From JAVBKV01 sp031553885 (lineage in GTDB: Bacteria > Bacteroidota > Bacteroidia > Bacteroidales > Azobacteroidaceae): a stretch of 64,000 nucleotides of DNA. The notes beneath the pieces are model-generated. The model saw nothing but the letters and a program-made list of their open reading frames with translations. It searched no databases and was not told where the DNA came from. Shown here one piece after another: positions 32,894 through 40,621 of this stretch (positions within the stretch are counted from its first letter, which is position 1; each line of letters starts with the position of its first letter). A program made the position numbers and the translations under genes. The stretch covers positions 9,930 through 73,929 of the forward strand of contig JAVBKV010000041.1 of NCBI GenBank assembly GCA_031553885.1, given 5' to 3'.

Positions 32894-34143
32894 TTGATGG
32901 AATCTGCAATTTTTAACCGGGAGGCTTTCCAGGCCGGAATGCCGGATGAAAGCAAATTCAGAGCCAGGCAAATCAGAAAGACATAGAGAAACACCCAGGG
33001 GGAAAGAAGGGCAGAGAGAGGAACCGTACTTTCTCCTATGAAATTATCGAATCTATTGAATGTAAACAGGCGATCTTTTAATATAATGACCACTCCATAC
33101 GACAGTATCAACCCGATGATTCCTCCGATTAAAGAGGTCAACAAATTTTCATAAAGCACCTGCATTAACACGGTTCGTTTGGTTGCTCCAAAGGCTTTAC
33201 GGATACCAATTTCCGACGTGCGACTGATAATCTTGAACAAACTGAATCCGGAAAGATTGATTGCCGGGATCAGTAACAGAATCGCAATAATCAGGTAATA
33301 CCGGATCGTATCTTTTTTCATATCCGGATCTTTGTTGTCCATATTACCTTCTTTTACCATCAGTTCCTTACGTGAAAAAGGTCCTACGAATGAAACATCT
33401 ACTTTTTCTTTTTCCGGGTTGTTACTGATTTCCCTACTCCGGACTTCTTCTTTCATACTTTTAAAATCACTCTTGCTTTTCAGTAAAAGGGTAACACTTC
33501 CCCATGCATCGTCTATTCCTTCTGTCGCTGTGTAAGGAACCCAAATCTGAGCATAAGCATTGTCACAAAGAGCGGATACATCCTCTACGATTCCACATAT
33601 TCTATATTGTTTTTCATTGTACGTGAATTCTCTTCCCATGACTGATTGCCCATGGAACAATGCTTGCGCCATACTTTGGGTTACTACCGCATTCGGGAAT
33701 CCGGATTGAAAATCCTCCTGAGAAAAGGGCTTCCCATCTTTAAAAGTAAGCCGGTATATTTTCCAGAAATTGGGATCAGTCTTCATCAGATCTGCTTTGA
33801 TGACATCATCACTCGTCGAAACACCAATCGATTCTTTGGACCGGCTCTGAAAAGAGATACATTCCGGAGTTTTCAACTCGGATAAGAATTGCTTATACAG
33901 TCTGCTTGTAACCGGATTTATATTTGTATTACTATATTGCTTATAAAATTCTATTGTGTATTTTATATACATGGTTCTTCCCCGATTCACTTCAGGGGCA
34001 ATATTGGCTGTCTTGACCTCCTGAGTGAGAATCACAACCATAATCATCGTAATGGCCAGCGCCGTTCCGAATATGCTGATGATGCTGATTACTTTGTCTT
34101 CTTTCAGCATCTGCCAGGCCTGCTTGAGATATACTTTATACAT
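32887..34143 (-). CDS. MacB/FtsX-type ABC transporter permease 1
   Basis: A 418-residue paralogue of the downstream permease with the same layout: helix about 20-42, periplasmic MacB_PCD-like domain with SRLYKQFLSELKTPECISF and FWKIYRLTFKDGKPFSQEDF, and an FtsX domain of three helices containing SRTSEIGIRKAFGATKRTVLMQVLYENL and ending LNLLSSGIPAWKASRLKIADSI. It is predicted to pair with the second permease and the ATPase encoded upstream. It lies 85 bases from the ATPase gene across an inverted-repeat spacer. Confidence 0.9.
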   Translation of the reverse strand: MYKVYLKQAWQMLKEDKVISIISIFGTALAITMIMVVILTQEVKTANIAPEVNRGRTMYIKYTIEFYKQYSNTNINPVTSRLYKQFLSELKTPECISFQSRSKESIGVSTSDDVIKADLMKTDPNFWKIYRLTFKDGKPFSQEDFQSGFPNAVVTQSMAQALFHGQSVMGREFTYNEKQYRICGIVEDVSALCDNAYAQIWVPYTATEGIDDAWGSVTLLLKSKSDFKSMKEEVRSREISNNPEKEKVDVSFVGPFSRKELMVKEGNMDNKDPDMKKDTIRYYLIIAILLLIPAINLSGFSLFKIISRTSEIGIRKAFGATKRTVLMQVLYENLLTSLIGGIIGLILSYGVVIILKDRLFTFNRFDNFIGESTVPLSALLSPWVFLYVFLICLALNLLSSGIPAWKASRLKIADSIKS

Positions 34144-34149
34144 AATTTT

Positions 34150-34227
34150 TGAATTGAGAATTGAGAATTGAGAGTGGAGAATGAAAAGAAGATTTAACTC
34201 TCCATTCTCAACTCTCCATTCTCAACT
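34150..34227. repeat. inverted heptad repeat between permease and ATPase genes
   Basis: TTGAGAATTGAGAATTGAGAGTGGAGAATG is followed 15 bases later by an inverted version (CTCTCCATTCTCAACTCTCC...), giving a long imperfect hairpin in the transcript. Confidence 0.7.
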
Positions 34228-34228
34228 A

Positions 34229-34897
34229 TTATTGAACTTGTCTTCCGTCAAAAAATCGTACGATCCGCTGGGTTTGCTTCGCGATATGCTCATCATGTGT
34301 GACCATAATAATGGTGGTTCCTTCCCGGTTGAGATCGAATAATAATTCGATGATTTCCATTCCCATTTTGCTGTCGAGGTTACCTGTCGGCTCATCGGCC
34401 AGGATGATTTCCGGTTGTGCAATGATGGCGCGTGCAATGGCTACCCGTTGGCATTGTCCTCCGGAAAGCTGGGTCGGGAAATGTTTCATCCGGTGAGATA
34501 AACCCACTTTTTCCAGGACTTCTTTGGCCCGGGTAATTCGGTTTATTCCTTTTGACGAACTATATAATAAAGGCATTTGAACATTATCCAGTACATTCAG
34601 GGAAGGAATCAGGTGAAAACTCTGGAAAATAAATCCGACGGTTTTGTTCCGGAAGCCGGCTGCCGATTTATCATTCAGCTTGGATGTATCCTGTCCATTG
34701 ATACTGATCTTTCCCTGGTTCGGAACATCCAGCAGTCCGACAATATTGAGCAGGGTACTCTTCCCGCAACCTGAAGGTCCCATGACAGATAAGAACTCTC
34801 CCTTGTTTATGGATAAATTCACATTTTCCAATGCGATGGTCTCGATCTCTTTGGTTCGATAGACTTTGTGTACGTTTTGTAATTCAATGATTGACAT
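34229..34897 (-). CDS. MacB/LolD-type ABC transporter ATPase
   Basis: A 222-residue nucleotide-binding protein with Walker A GPSGCGKST (about 39-47), the Q-loop FQSFHLIPSLNVLDNV, signature LSGGQCQR, Walker B ILADEPTGNLD and H-loop MVTHDEHIA. It energises the two FtsX-type permeases. It lies 25 bases after the HlyD gene with an AATTTTGAATTCAAAATT palindrome in the gap, and is a core member of the export operon. Confidence 0.94.
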   Translation of the reverse strand: MSIIELQNVHKVYRTKEIETIALENVNLSINKGEFLSVMGPSGCGKSTLLNIVGLLDVPNQGKISINGQDTSKLNDKSAAGFRNKTVGFIFQSFHLIPSLNVLDNVQMPLLYSSSKGINRITRAKEVLEKVGLSHRMKHFPTQLSGGQCQRVAIARAIIAQPEIILADEPTGNLDSKMGMEIIELLFDLNREGTTIIMVTHDEHIAKQTQRIVRFFDGRQVQ

Positions 34898-34905
34898 GGT
34901 TGATT

Positions 34906-34923
34906 AATTTTGAATTCAAAATT
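34906..34923. repeat. perfect 18-base palindrome between hlyD-like and ATPase genes
   Basis: AATTTTGAATTCAAAATT is fully self-complementary and touches the stop codon of the HlyD-family gene. Confidence 0.6.
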
Positions 34924-36173
34924 TATTTATTAAGTTTTATCTCTTTTTTGTCAATGTATTCGGCCGGAATGCCGGCAATAGCAACCTGTTCTCCTTCCTG
35001 GAGGCCATGGATAACTTCCACATAATCGAAATTACATTCACCGAGTTGGACCTCCCGGATCACAGCCTTGTCGCCTTTGATTACCCAGAGAGAATAGCGG
35101 TTGGGACCGGAATAATAGGACCCGTTTTTGATGCGCAATACATCATCCTTGGCGCCGATTATTACCTGTACGTCGGCTTTCAGTCCGCTGCGCAGGCTTT
35201 TGAAGTTTGCCTCTTTCAACATGACGGTAAAATTGATGGTCCCGTTTTTGGATGAAGGGATTACATTCAGGATTGTTCCTTCCAGATCCTGATCTCCGAT
35301 TTTGACAATAGCTTTTCCTCCGGGTTGAATGTAGATGCCGTAACTGTCTGCTGCTTCTGCATTTACTTTGAAATGACTCAGGTCGGAGATAATAGCAATC
35401 TGCGTGCCGGCTGAGACTTGCGACCCAATATCTGTATTAACAAAGCTCAGTGTAGCATCTAAAGGGGACATTATGCGGGCATCTGCTAATAATCGCCGGG
35501 TTTCCGCCAGGGATTTGTCGAAGATACTCAGTTCTAACTGCTGTACTTTCAGATCTGCTTCCGTATTTTTACGTTCGATAACAATTTTGTTTTTTAACTG
35601 ATTCAGTTCCAACTTAGCTACTTCATAATTCAGCTCTGCCTGCCGGATTTTATCGTGGGTACTGGCTCCAATACTGTCCAGGTAATATTCGTTTTTCAGT
35701 TCCGTATCCATCTGTTTGAGCTGCATTTCCTTGATTTGTTCTTGCATCAGTAATTCTGAAATGCGTCCCTGGGAATTCACCTCCAGTTGTTTCAGTTTAC
35801 TTTTCTTCATTTCCTGCTCGTCAAGCCTTTGCTGGTATTCGGTTTCGATGGAAGAAAGCTCTAGCTTAAGAATCGGATCTCCTTTCTGAAGAGAGTCACC
35901 CGGGTTTTTATAGACTTCCAATATCCGGGAACTGATAGGGGCGATGATAATCTCTTCCGACATAGGCACTACTTTTCCGTTGGCATTAATAGCGACTTCT
36001 ACCGTTCCTTTGTCGATTTCGGAAATGATCAGGTCTTTATGCTTGACGGATGATTTCAGGAAGTTGAAAAGAAACAGAAAGAAACAAATGACAGCCAGTC
36101 CAATGACTCCATATTTAAAAATCTGTTTCCACAGCTCTTTTTGTTTTTCTTTTAACGATATTTCCCGATCCAT
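34923..36173 (-). CDS. HlyD/MacA-type periplasmic adaptor
   Basis: A 416-residue adaptor with a short cytoplasmic N-terminus, a membrane helix (about 20-40), a first lipoyl half (GTVEVAINANGKVVPMSEEIIIAP), a long coiled-coil hairpin (about 95-215: EYQQRLDEQEMKKSKLKQLE... EVAKLELNQLKNKIVIERK), the second lipoyl half and beta-barrel/membrane-proximal domains. It bridges the ABC permeases to the TolC-like channel. It is the first gene of the export operon; no TAnnTTTG box is visible, but a sigma-54-like promoter lies 35 bases upstream. Confidence 0.92.
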   Translation of the reverse strand: MDREISLKEKQKELWKQIFKYGVIGLAVICFFLFLFNFLKSSVKHKDLIISEIDKGTVEVAINANGKVVPMSEEIIIAPISSRILEVYKNPGDSLQKGDPILKLELSSIETEYQQRLDEQEMKKSKLKQLEVNSQGRISELLMQEQIKEMQLKQMDTELKNEYYLDSIGASTHDKIRQAELNYEVAKLELNQLKNKIVIERKNTEADLKVQQLELSIFDKSLAETRRLLADARIMSPLDATLSFVNTDIGSQVSAGTQIAIISDLSHFKVNAEAADSYGIYIQPGGKAIVKIGDQDLEGTILNVIPSSKNGTINFTVMLKEANFKSLRSGLKADVQVIIGAKDDVLRIKNGSYYSGPNRYSLWVIKGDKAVIREVQLGECNFDYVEVIHGLQEGEQVAIAGIPAEYIDKKEIKLNK

Positions 36174-36207
36174 TTCAAGTAAGAGTTTATTAATCCATCA
36201 AAAGAAC

Positions 36208-36222
36208 CCAATAGTTGTGCCA
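36208..36222 (-). promoter_or_regulatory. sigma-54 (-24/-12) promoter of the export operon
   Basis: TGGCACAACTATTGG on the minus strand matches TGGCACN5TTGC except for the last base, with the invariant spacing between GG and TTG. Initiation would be near 36197, leaving a leader of about 24 bases before the HlyD ATG. Confidence 0.65.
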
Positions 36223-36252
36223 GATCTTTAAGTTATTGATAGGTAGTGGATA

Positions 36253-36286
36253 ATAAAAAATAAGGCTGTCCGAATCCGGACAGCCT
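36253..36286 (-). terminator. terminator after lipB
   Basis: AGGCTGTCCG/CGGACAGCCT, a perfect 10-base stem with a 4-base loop (36263-36286), is followed on the minus strand by TATTTTTTATTA. It separates lipB from the export operon. Confidence 0.85.
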
Positions 36287-36310
36287 GTACGTTTTTGTAA
36301 TTTTTTCTTC

Positions 36311-36976
36311 TCAAACAAAAAGCTCCGTAAACAATGAAAAAAGTTGTTGTTTGACTTGTTTGATGTCTATCGGTTTTCCCAGTTCCTTCTCCATGGAAGT
36401 TACTCCCTTATCAATAAAGCCGCAGGGATTGATCAGTTGAAAATAACTCAGATCTGTATTGACGTTTAGCGCAAACCCGTGCATGGTGACAAACCGGCTG
36501 CTTCGTACCCCAATGGCACATATTTTCCGGGTTTTTCCGGGCTTATCCGTATCGATCCATACGCCGGTAGCTCCGTCAAGCCTTTCTGCTGTAATTCCGT
36601 AAAGCTTCAATAACCGGATAATAGCTTCTTCCATCCGATGGATGTATTCTTTTAATCCCAGGTGAAAAGATTCCAGATCAAAAATGGGATAGCCGACCAG
36701 TTGACCGGGACCGTGGTAAGTGATATCGCCTCCCCGGTCGACATGAAACAACTCCACTTCTTTTTCTTTCAATAAGGTCTCTGGAAACAGCAGGTTCGAA
36801 AACATTCCGTTTTTGCCGATGGTGATTACATGCGGATGCTCACAAAAGATCAGGGTATTTGTTACCTCTTTTCCTTCTTTTTTTTGCTGAATAGCCGTTT
36901 CGAATCGTTCTTTTTGTTGTTCATAGGCTGCAGCATAAGCAATAATTTCCCAATCGGATACTATTATACTTTCCAT
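36311..36976 (-). CDS. lipB: octanoyl-[acyl-carrier-protein]:protein octanoyltransferase
   Basis: A 221-residue LipB that moves octanoate from ACP to lipoyl domains of 2-oxoacid dehydrogenases and GcvH. Seen: FCEHPHVITIGK, the RGGDITYHGPGQLVGYPI signature (about 82-99) and GVRSSRFVTMHGFALNV, followed by CGFIDKGVTS that contains the catalytic Cys; a Lys near KICAIG completes the site. The start overlaps the end of mtgA by 13 bases, so lipB is the third gene of rsmE-mtgA-lipB. Confidence 0.95.
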   Translation of the reverse strand: MESIIVSDWEIIAYAAAYEQQKERFETAIQQKKEGKEVTNTLIFCEHPHVITIGKNGMFSNLLFPETLLKEKEVELFHVDRGGDITYHGPGQLVGYPIFDLESFHLGLKEYIHRMEEAIIRLLKLYGITAERLDGATGVWIDTDKPGKTRKICAIGVRSSRFVTMHGFALNVNTDLSYFQLINPCGFIDKGVTSMEKELGKPIDIKQVKQQLFSLFTELFV

Positions 36977-37719
36977 TTTTTGTCTTTTCTTTTGGACGGA
37001 TTATCTTTCTTTTCAGGCTGGTCGGATTTTCCAAAGTCTACTTTGATGATTTTGCCCATCAATGAAATGATTTTAGCCTGTCGGCGTAATAGGTACGGAG
37101 ATGGTTTGGATGAATTGAACCGGACCGGATTGGGCAGGGAAGCTGCAATCAGTGCTGCTTCCTGAACGGTCAGTTGGTTTGCATGTTTCTTGAAGTGGGC
37201 GCGGGCAACGGCTTCAGCGCCGTAAATGCCATCTCCCATTTCGATGGAGTTCAGGTAAACTTCCATGATTCGTTTCTTACCCCAGACAAATTCGATGAGC
37301 ACCGTGAAATAAGCTTCGAGCCCTTTCCGGATGTAGGAACGCCCTTGCCAGAGGAATACATTCTTGGCCGTTTGCTGGGAAATGGTACTGGCTCCGCGAA
37401 GCCGTTTTCCTTTGGCTGCATCCTGCTGGGCAATTTCAATTTGCTGAAAATCAAAGCCATTGTGGGCCAGAAACAAGTTGTCTTCGGAAGCGACGACTGC
37501 CTGGACCAGGTTCTGGGAAATGTCGGATAAAGGGACCCAGTTATGCCTGGTCTGTACTTTTTTACTTTCGCGGAGTTGCTCGATGTTGTTTATAAACATC
37601 GTTGGTGTGTAGTAAACCGGCACATATTTATAAAGAAGAACCAAAAACAGGCTGAGTACAAAAAGTGAAAGCAGGATGTTTCTTGTCCAGATGAATATTT
37701 TCTTTATTATTTTTTTCAT
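36964..37719 (-). CDS. mtgA: monofunctional peptidoglycan glycosyltransferase
   Basis: A 251-residue GT51 enzyme: membrane helix about 12-33, then the glycosyltransferase with VVASEDNLFLAHNGFDFQQIE (catalytic Glu in the first motif), RGASTISQQTAKNVFLW, RKGLEAYFTVLIEFVWGKKRIMEVYLNSIEMGDGIYG (second Glu region) and ALIAASLPNP. The C-terminus is a Lys/Asp tail. It polymerises lipid II into glycan strands. The ATG at 37719 overlaps the rsmE stop (ATGA) and is preferred to an upstream start inside rsmE. Confidence 0.94.
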   Translation of the reverse strand: MKKIIKKIFIWTRNILLSLFVLSLFLVLLYKYVPVYYTPTMFINNIEQLRESKKVQTRHNWVPLSDISQNLVQAVVASEDNLFLAHNGFDFQQIEIAQQDAAKGKRLRGASTISQQTAKNVFLWQGRSYIRKGLEAYFTVLIEFVWGKKRIMEVYLNSIEMGDGIYGAEAVARAHFKKHANQLTVQEAALIAASLPNPVRFNSSKPSPYLLRRQAKIISLMGKIIKVDFGKSDQPEKKDNPSKRKDKKWKV

Positions 37720-38417
37720 AATTGGTTGACAATATGGACGGTCTGACAAGCGGTCAATGCTGCCGTTTCTGTTCTCAATCGGCTGTCACCCAGTGAGATA
37801 CTTTGAAATCCAAGCGCATTGGCTTTTTTTACCTCTTCCTCGCTGAAATCTCCCTCCGGCCCAATCAGGATCAGGGCATTATTTCCTTTTTTATAAGCTT
37901 GGCTCAACAATGGTTTTTCTCCCGGATAGCAATGTGCAATGAATTTTTGTCCGTCGAAATCATGGGTAATGAATGAATCAAAATTACTCATTGTCTGAAC
38001 TTCAGGTAAGGTTGCCTTGACCGATTGTTTCATGGCGGCAATCAGGATTTTTTCGATCCGTTCCGTTTTAATCTCTTTTCTTTCGGAGAAGCGGCAATTC
38101 AGAAAACTAATCTTGTTTATTCCTATTTCCGTCACTTTCTCGGCGAACCACTCTGTCCGGTCCATGTTTTTTGTCGGAGCGAGGGCAATTTGAATCCGGT
38201 TTACCCAGGGAAGCGGTTGGTCGATTGTTTTCGTAAGTTCTATCCGGCAATGTTTCGGGTGAGGATCTGTGATTGTTGCCTGAAAAAAATGCCCTTTACC
38301 GTCGACCAGATGAATGGAATCCCCGGCAGACATGCGTAACACGCGGATGCAGTGTTGACTTTCTGCTTCCGGTAGTTCAGGATTCGTTGTTATATCAGGG
38401 GTGTAGAACAGGAACAT
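37716..38417 (-). CDS. rsmE: 16S rRNA (uracil1498-N3)-methyltransferase
   Basis: A 233-residue SPOUT-class enzyme. The N-terminal PUA-like part has CIRVLRMSAGDSIHLVDGKG; the SPOUT knot is seen in IQIALAPTKNMDRTEWFAEKVTEIG and the SAM-binding loop LILIGPEGDFSEEEV, SISLGDSRLRTETAALTAC. The ATG at 38417 gives the family length; a longer upstream frame crosses a terminator and the promoter at 38436-38466. It heads the rsmE-mtgA-lipB operon. Confidence 0.95.
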   Translation of the reverse strand: MFLFYTPDITTNPELPEAESQHCIRVLRMSAGDSIHLVDGKGHFFQATITDPHPKHCRIELTKTIDQPLPWVNRIQIALAPTKNMDRTEWFAEKVTEIGINKISFLNCRFSERKEIKTERIEKILIAAMKQSVKATLPEVQTMSNFDSFITHDFDGQKFIAHCYPGEKPLLSQAYKKGNNALILIGPEGDFSEEEVKKANALGFQSISLGDSRLRTETAALTACQTVHIVNQL

Positions 38418-38435
38418 TGTAGCTGAAAATTTCCA

Positions 38436-38466
38436 CAAAGATATTGTTTTTTGTCCATGAAACAAA
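38436..38466 (-). promoter_or_regulatory. promoter of rsmE-mtgA-lipB
   Basis: TATCTTTG (38443-38436) with TTTG (38466-38463) 19 bases upstream, a full match to the Bacteroides consensus. Confidence 0.75.
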
Positions 38467-38496
38467 AAAAGGCCGCCTCGGAGAGGTAGCCTTTTC
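38464..38496 (-). terminator. terminator of the small lipoprotein gene
   Basis: On the minus strand AAAGGCTACCTC, loop TCC, GAGGCGGCCTTT and a run of seven T form a hairpin terminator 22 bases after the stop codon; its T-run overlaps the -33 element of the rsmE promoter. Confidence 0.8.
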
Positions 38497-38518
38497 AATG
38501 CTTTGTCTGCAGTTGAAA

Positions 38519-38713
38519 TTACTGAGCAGCGGGAGCTTCAGCAGGAGCTTCAGTAGCAGTAGAATCCGGAGTAGCAACTTCTTCTTGGACAGGAGCAGCA
38601 ACTTCTTCAGTAGCAGGAGCTTCTGCTTCAGCAGGAGTTTCTTGAGTTTTGCCTGAGCATGCACTAAATGCAACAGCTGCAACAAATGCAGCAAATAAAA
38701 CTAACTTTTTCAT
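38519..38713 (-). CDS. small Ala/Glu/Pro-rich lipoprotein
   Basis: A 64-residue lipoprotein: signal MKKLVLFAAFVAAVAFSAC (lipobox FSAC), then a 45-residue mature chain made almost only of Ala, Glu, Pro, Thr and Val, acidic and without predicted fold. The DNA is imperfectly repetitive (AGGAGCTTCAGC units). Such short abundant lipoproteins occur in Bacteroidetes, sometimes as envelope spacers, but no function is established. It has a clear promoter and its own terminator, and a perfect palindrome sits at its -33 region. Confidence 0.8.
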   Translation of the reverse strand: MKKLVLFAAFVAAVAFSACSGKTQETPAEAEAPATEEVAAPVQEEVATPDSTATEAPAEAPAAQ

Positions 38714-38772
38714 TTTCTTGATAATTAAAACGGTTTATAACTTTGCCTGAAAATTTCCTTAGAAATCCGCTG

Positions 38773-38780
38773 CAAATTTA
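38773..38780 (-). promoter_or_regulatory. -7 box of the small lipoprotein gene
   Basis: TAAATTTG on the minus strand, 60 bases before the ATG at 38713, matches TAnnTTTG. Confidence 0.55.
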
Positions 38781-38792
38781 TGAATAAATTTT

Positions 38793-38810
38793 ATATGTTA
38801 CATAACATAT
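38793..38810. promoter_or_regulatory. palindromic operator candidate at the small lipoprotein promoter
   Basis: ATATGTTA CA TAACATAT, an 8-2-8 perfect inverted repeat 12 bases upstream of the -7 box, covers the place where the -33 element should be. It also lies 34 bases past the acyl-CoA synthetase stop. Confidence 0.5.
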
Positions 38811-38843
38811 TTCATCTTTTTTTTGATTTTTTTTTTGTAATTT

Positions 38844-40505
38844 TCAGATTGAATTATACAAGTACCGTTTAATACTCTTCTTGGGTGTTTTTTCAAACTC
38901 CATCGGGTAAAGCTGAATGTCTGCTATTTTTTCATAAGAAGCCACCATGTTATTCAGGGTAACCTTATTTTCTTCCATGATCAGGGGAAGATTTTCGCTT
39001 GAAATACCGGTTCCGTCTACTGCTTCGTAGTCCGGATATACTAAAGCCACCAATCGCCCGTTTCTTTCTACTATTAAGCTTTCCATAACAAACGGCAGAT
39101 TGTTGAGTTTGGCCTCGATTTCTTCCGGGTAAACATTCTGTCCATTGGCTCCGAGGATCATGCTTTTGGAACGTCCGCGAATGAAAACGTTATAATCCTT
39201 ATCGATTGTCCCCAGGTCGCCGGTTTTCAACCAGCCATCTTCAGTAAAAGCGTCGCGGGTTGCATCTTCATTTTTAAAATAACCGGCCATTACATTTTCT
39301 CCTCTCACCTGGATTTCTCCGGCAATGTTGTAAGGATCTTCGGAATCGATTCTTATTTCCATACAATTCAAGACCTTACCACAGGAATGAGGAACATAGT
39401 TCTGATAAAGAGAAAAGCTGATCAGGGGGGCACATTCGGTCATCCCATAGCCCACAGAAATCGGGAACTTGATTTTATGGAGAAAGTCTTCTACTTCTTT
39501 ATTCAGCGGTGCTCCACCTATGATTACCTGGGAAAAACGTCCACCGAAAGCGTCTGTTAATTTTTTTCGTACCTGGGTGTATATTTGTGTGTCCAGGAAC
39601 GGTATGTTCAATGCCCAGCGCATCGACCATTTGCCGAGTGAAGGGAGGATCATTTTTTTATAGATCTTTTCCAGGATAAGAGGAACGGCAATAACCAATG
39701 CCGGTTTGATTTCCTCAAAAGCCTTCAGTAAAATCTTAGGAGAAGGCGTTTTTCCTAGCAAAGTGATATGACATCCTTCAGATAAAGCGTATAAAAATTC
39801 GAAGGCGGATCCGTAGGTATGGGCCAGGGGTAAAAAAGAAAGCATCTTGGATCCGGCTTTCAGTGCGATTTCTTCATGTGCAAATACCAGGTTTCCGGCT
39901 AAATTGTTTCCGGTAATCATTACTCCTTTGCTGAATCCGGTAGTGCCGGACGTATAATTCAACACAATGACTTTTTCATTGGAAAGTTCGGTATAAAGAA
40001 TATCATTGGGAGAAATTCCTTTGGGATATTTAGCTGCAAACTTACCATCCAGGTTGGCCAGGAGGTTGTTGAATTCTTCTCCGTCACGCTGGTGGAGCAA
40101 ACGAAAATCCGTGAGGGAAAATGCGCCACGCAGTTCATCCATTTTCTCTTCTTCCAGGTTGTCCCAGATCGTATCTGAAGAAAACAGCAGGGAGGACTCG
40201 GAATGATTAACAATGTGATGAACATCATTGGGATTGAAATCCTGCAAAATGGGGACAATGATAGCTCCGTAAGTGACAGATGCCAGGTAGGCAATGCACC
40301 AGCGGCTGTTGTTTTTTCCGATCAGAGCAATTTTGTCTCCCCTTCTGATCCTGCACTCCTGAAAAAGGATATGCAGTTTTTCAATTTCTTTGGCAACTTC
40401 ACCATAAGTAAAGTTTGTATCCTCTGCATAATCGCTTAAAGCCGGCAAGTTCCAGTTTTTTTTGAAACTTTGCTCAAAAATTTTGATGAAATTTTCCTGG
40501 ATCAT
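38844..40505 (-). CDS. AMP-dependent long-chain acyl-CoA synthetase family
   Basis: A 553-residue adenylate-forming enzyme. Motifs: VIVLNYTSGTTGFSKGVMITGNN (A3 P-loop), LPLAHTYGSAFEFLYAL, GYGMTECAPLISFS (A5), GWLKTGDLGTIDKDYNVFIRGRSKSMI (A7-A8) and the C-terminal TPKKSIKRYLY with the catalytic Lys. It activates fatty acids to acyl-CoA, or possibly acyl-AMP for membrane-lipid recycling. The ATG at 40505 is chosen because a full promoter (40529-40559) lies between it and earlier in-frame starts. It is divergent from mtaB. Confidence 0.92.
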   Translation of the reverse strand: MIQENFIKIFEQSFKKNWNLPALSDYAEDTNFTYGEVAKEIEKLHILFQECRIRRGDKIALIGKNNSRWCIAYLASVTYGAIIVPILQDFNPNDVHHIVNHSESSLLFSSDTIWDNLEEEKMDELRGAFSLTDFRLLHQRDGEEFNNLLANLDGKFAAKYPKGISPNDILYTELSNEKVIVLNYTSGTTGFSKGVMITGNNLAGNLVFAHEEIALKAGSKMLSFLPLAHTYGSAFEFLYALSEGCHITLLGKTPSPKILLKAFEEIKPALVIAVPLILEKIYKKMILPSLGKWSMRWALNIPFLDTQIYTQVRKKLTDAFGGRFSQVIIGGAPLNKEVEDFLHKIKFPISVGYGMTECAPLISFSLYQNYVPHSCGKVLNCMEIRIDSEDPYNIAGEIQVRGENVMAGYFKNEDATRDAFTEDGWLKTGDLGTIDKDYNVFIRGRSKSMILGANGQNVYPEEIEAKLNNLPFVMESLIVERNGRLVALVYPDYEAVDGTGISSENLPLIMEENKVTLNNMVASYEKIADIQLYPMEFEKTPKKSIKRYLYNSI

Positions 40506-40528
40506 AGCACAAATTGTGTTGTTTTGTG

Positions 40529-40559
40529 CAAAAATACATACAAAAAGTTTATTCGCAAA
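40529..40559 (-). promoter_or_regulatory. promoter of the acyl-CoA synthetase
   Basis: TATTTTTG (40536-40529) and TTTG (40559-40556) with a 19-base spacer match the Bacteroides consensus. A small palindrome CACAAATTGTG (40509-40519) lies in the leader. Confidence 0.7.
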
Positions 40560-40588
40560 GAAAGAGTGGTTCAATTCTGTGTTTTTTG

Positions 40589-40596
40589 TAACTTTG
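40589..40596 (+). promoter_or_regulatory. -7 box of the mtaB operon
   Basis: TAACTTTG, 26 bases before the ATG at 40622, matches TAnnTTTG. Confidence 0.6.
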
Positions 40597-40621
40597 CAGG
40601 AAATTTTTTTAAAACAAACGG

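Noticed and set aside
38395..38694. Leu/Lys-rich 99-codon frame over the small lipoprotein gene
   Set aside because: It is a shifted-frame reading of the repetitive AGGAGCTTCAGC DNA; the other frame has a perfect lipoprotein signal.
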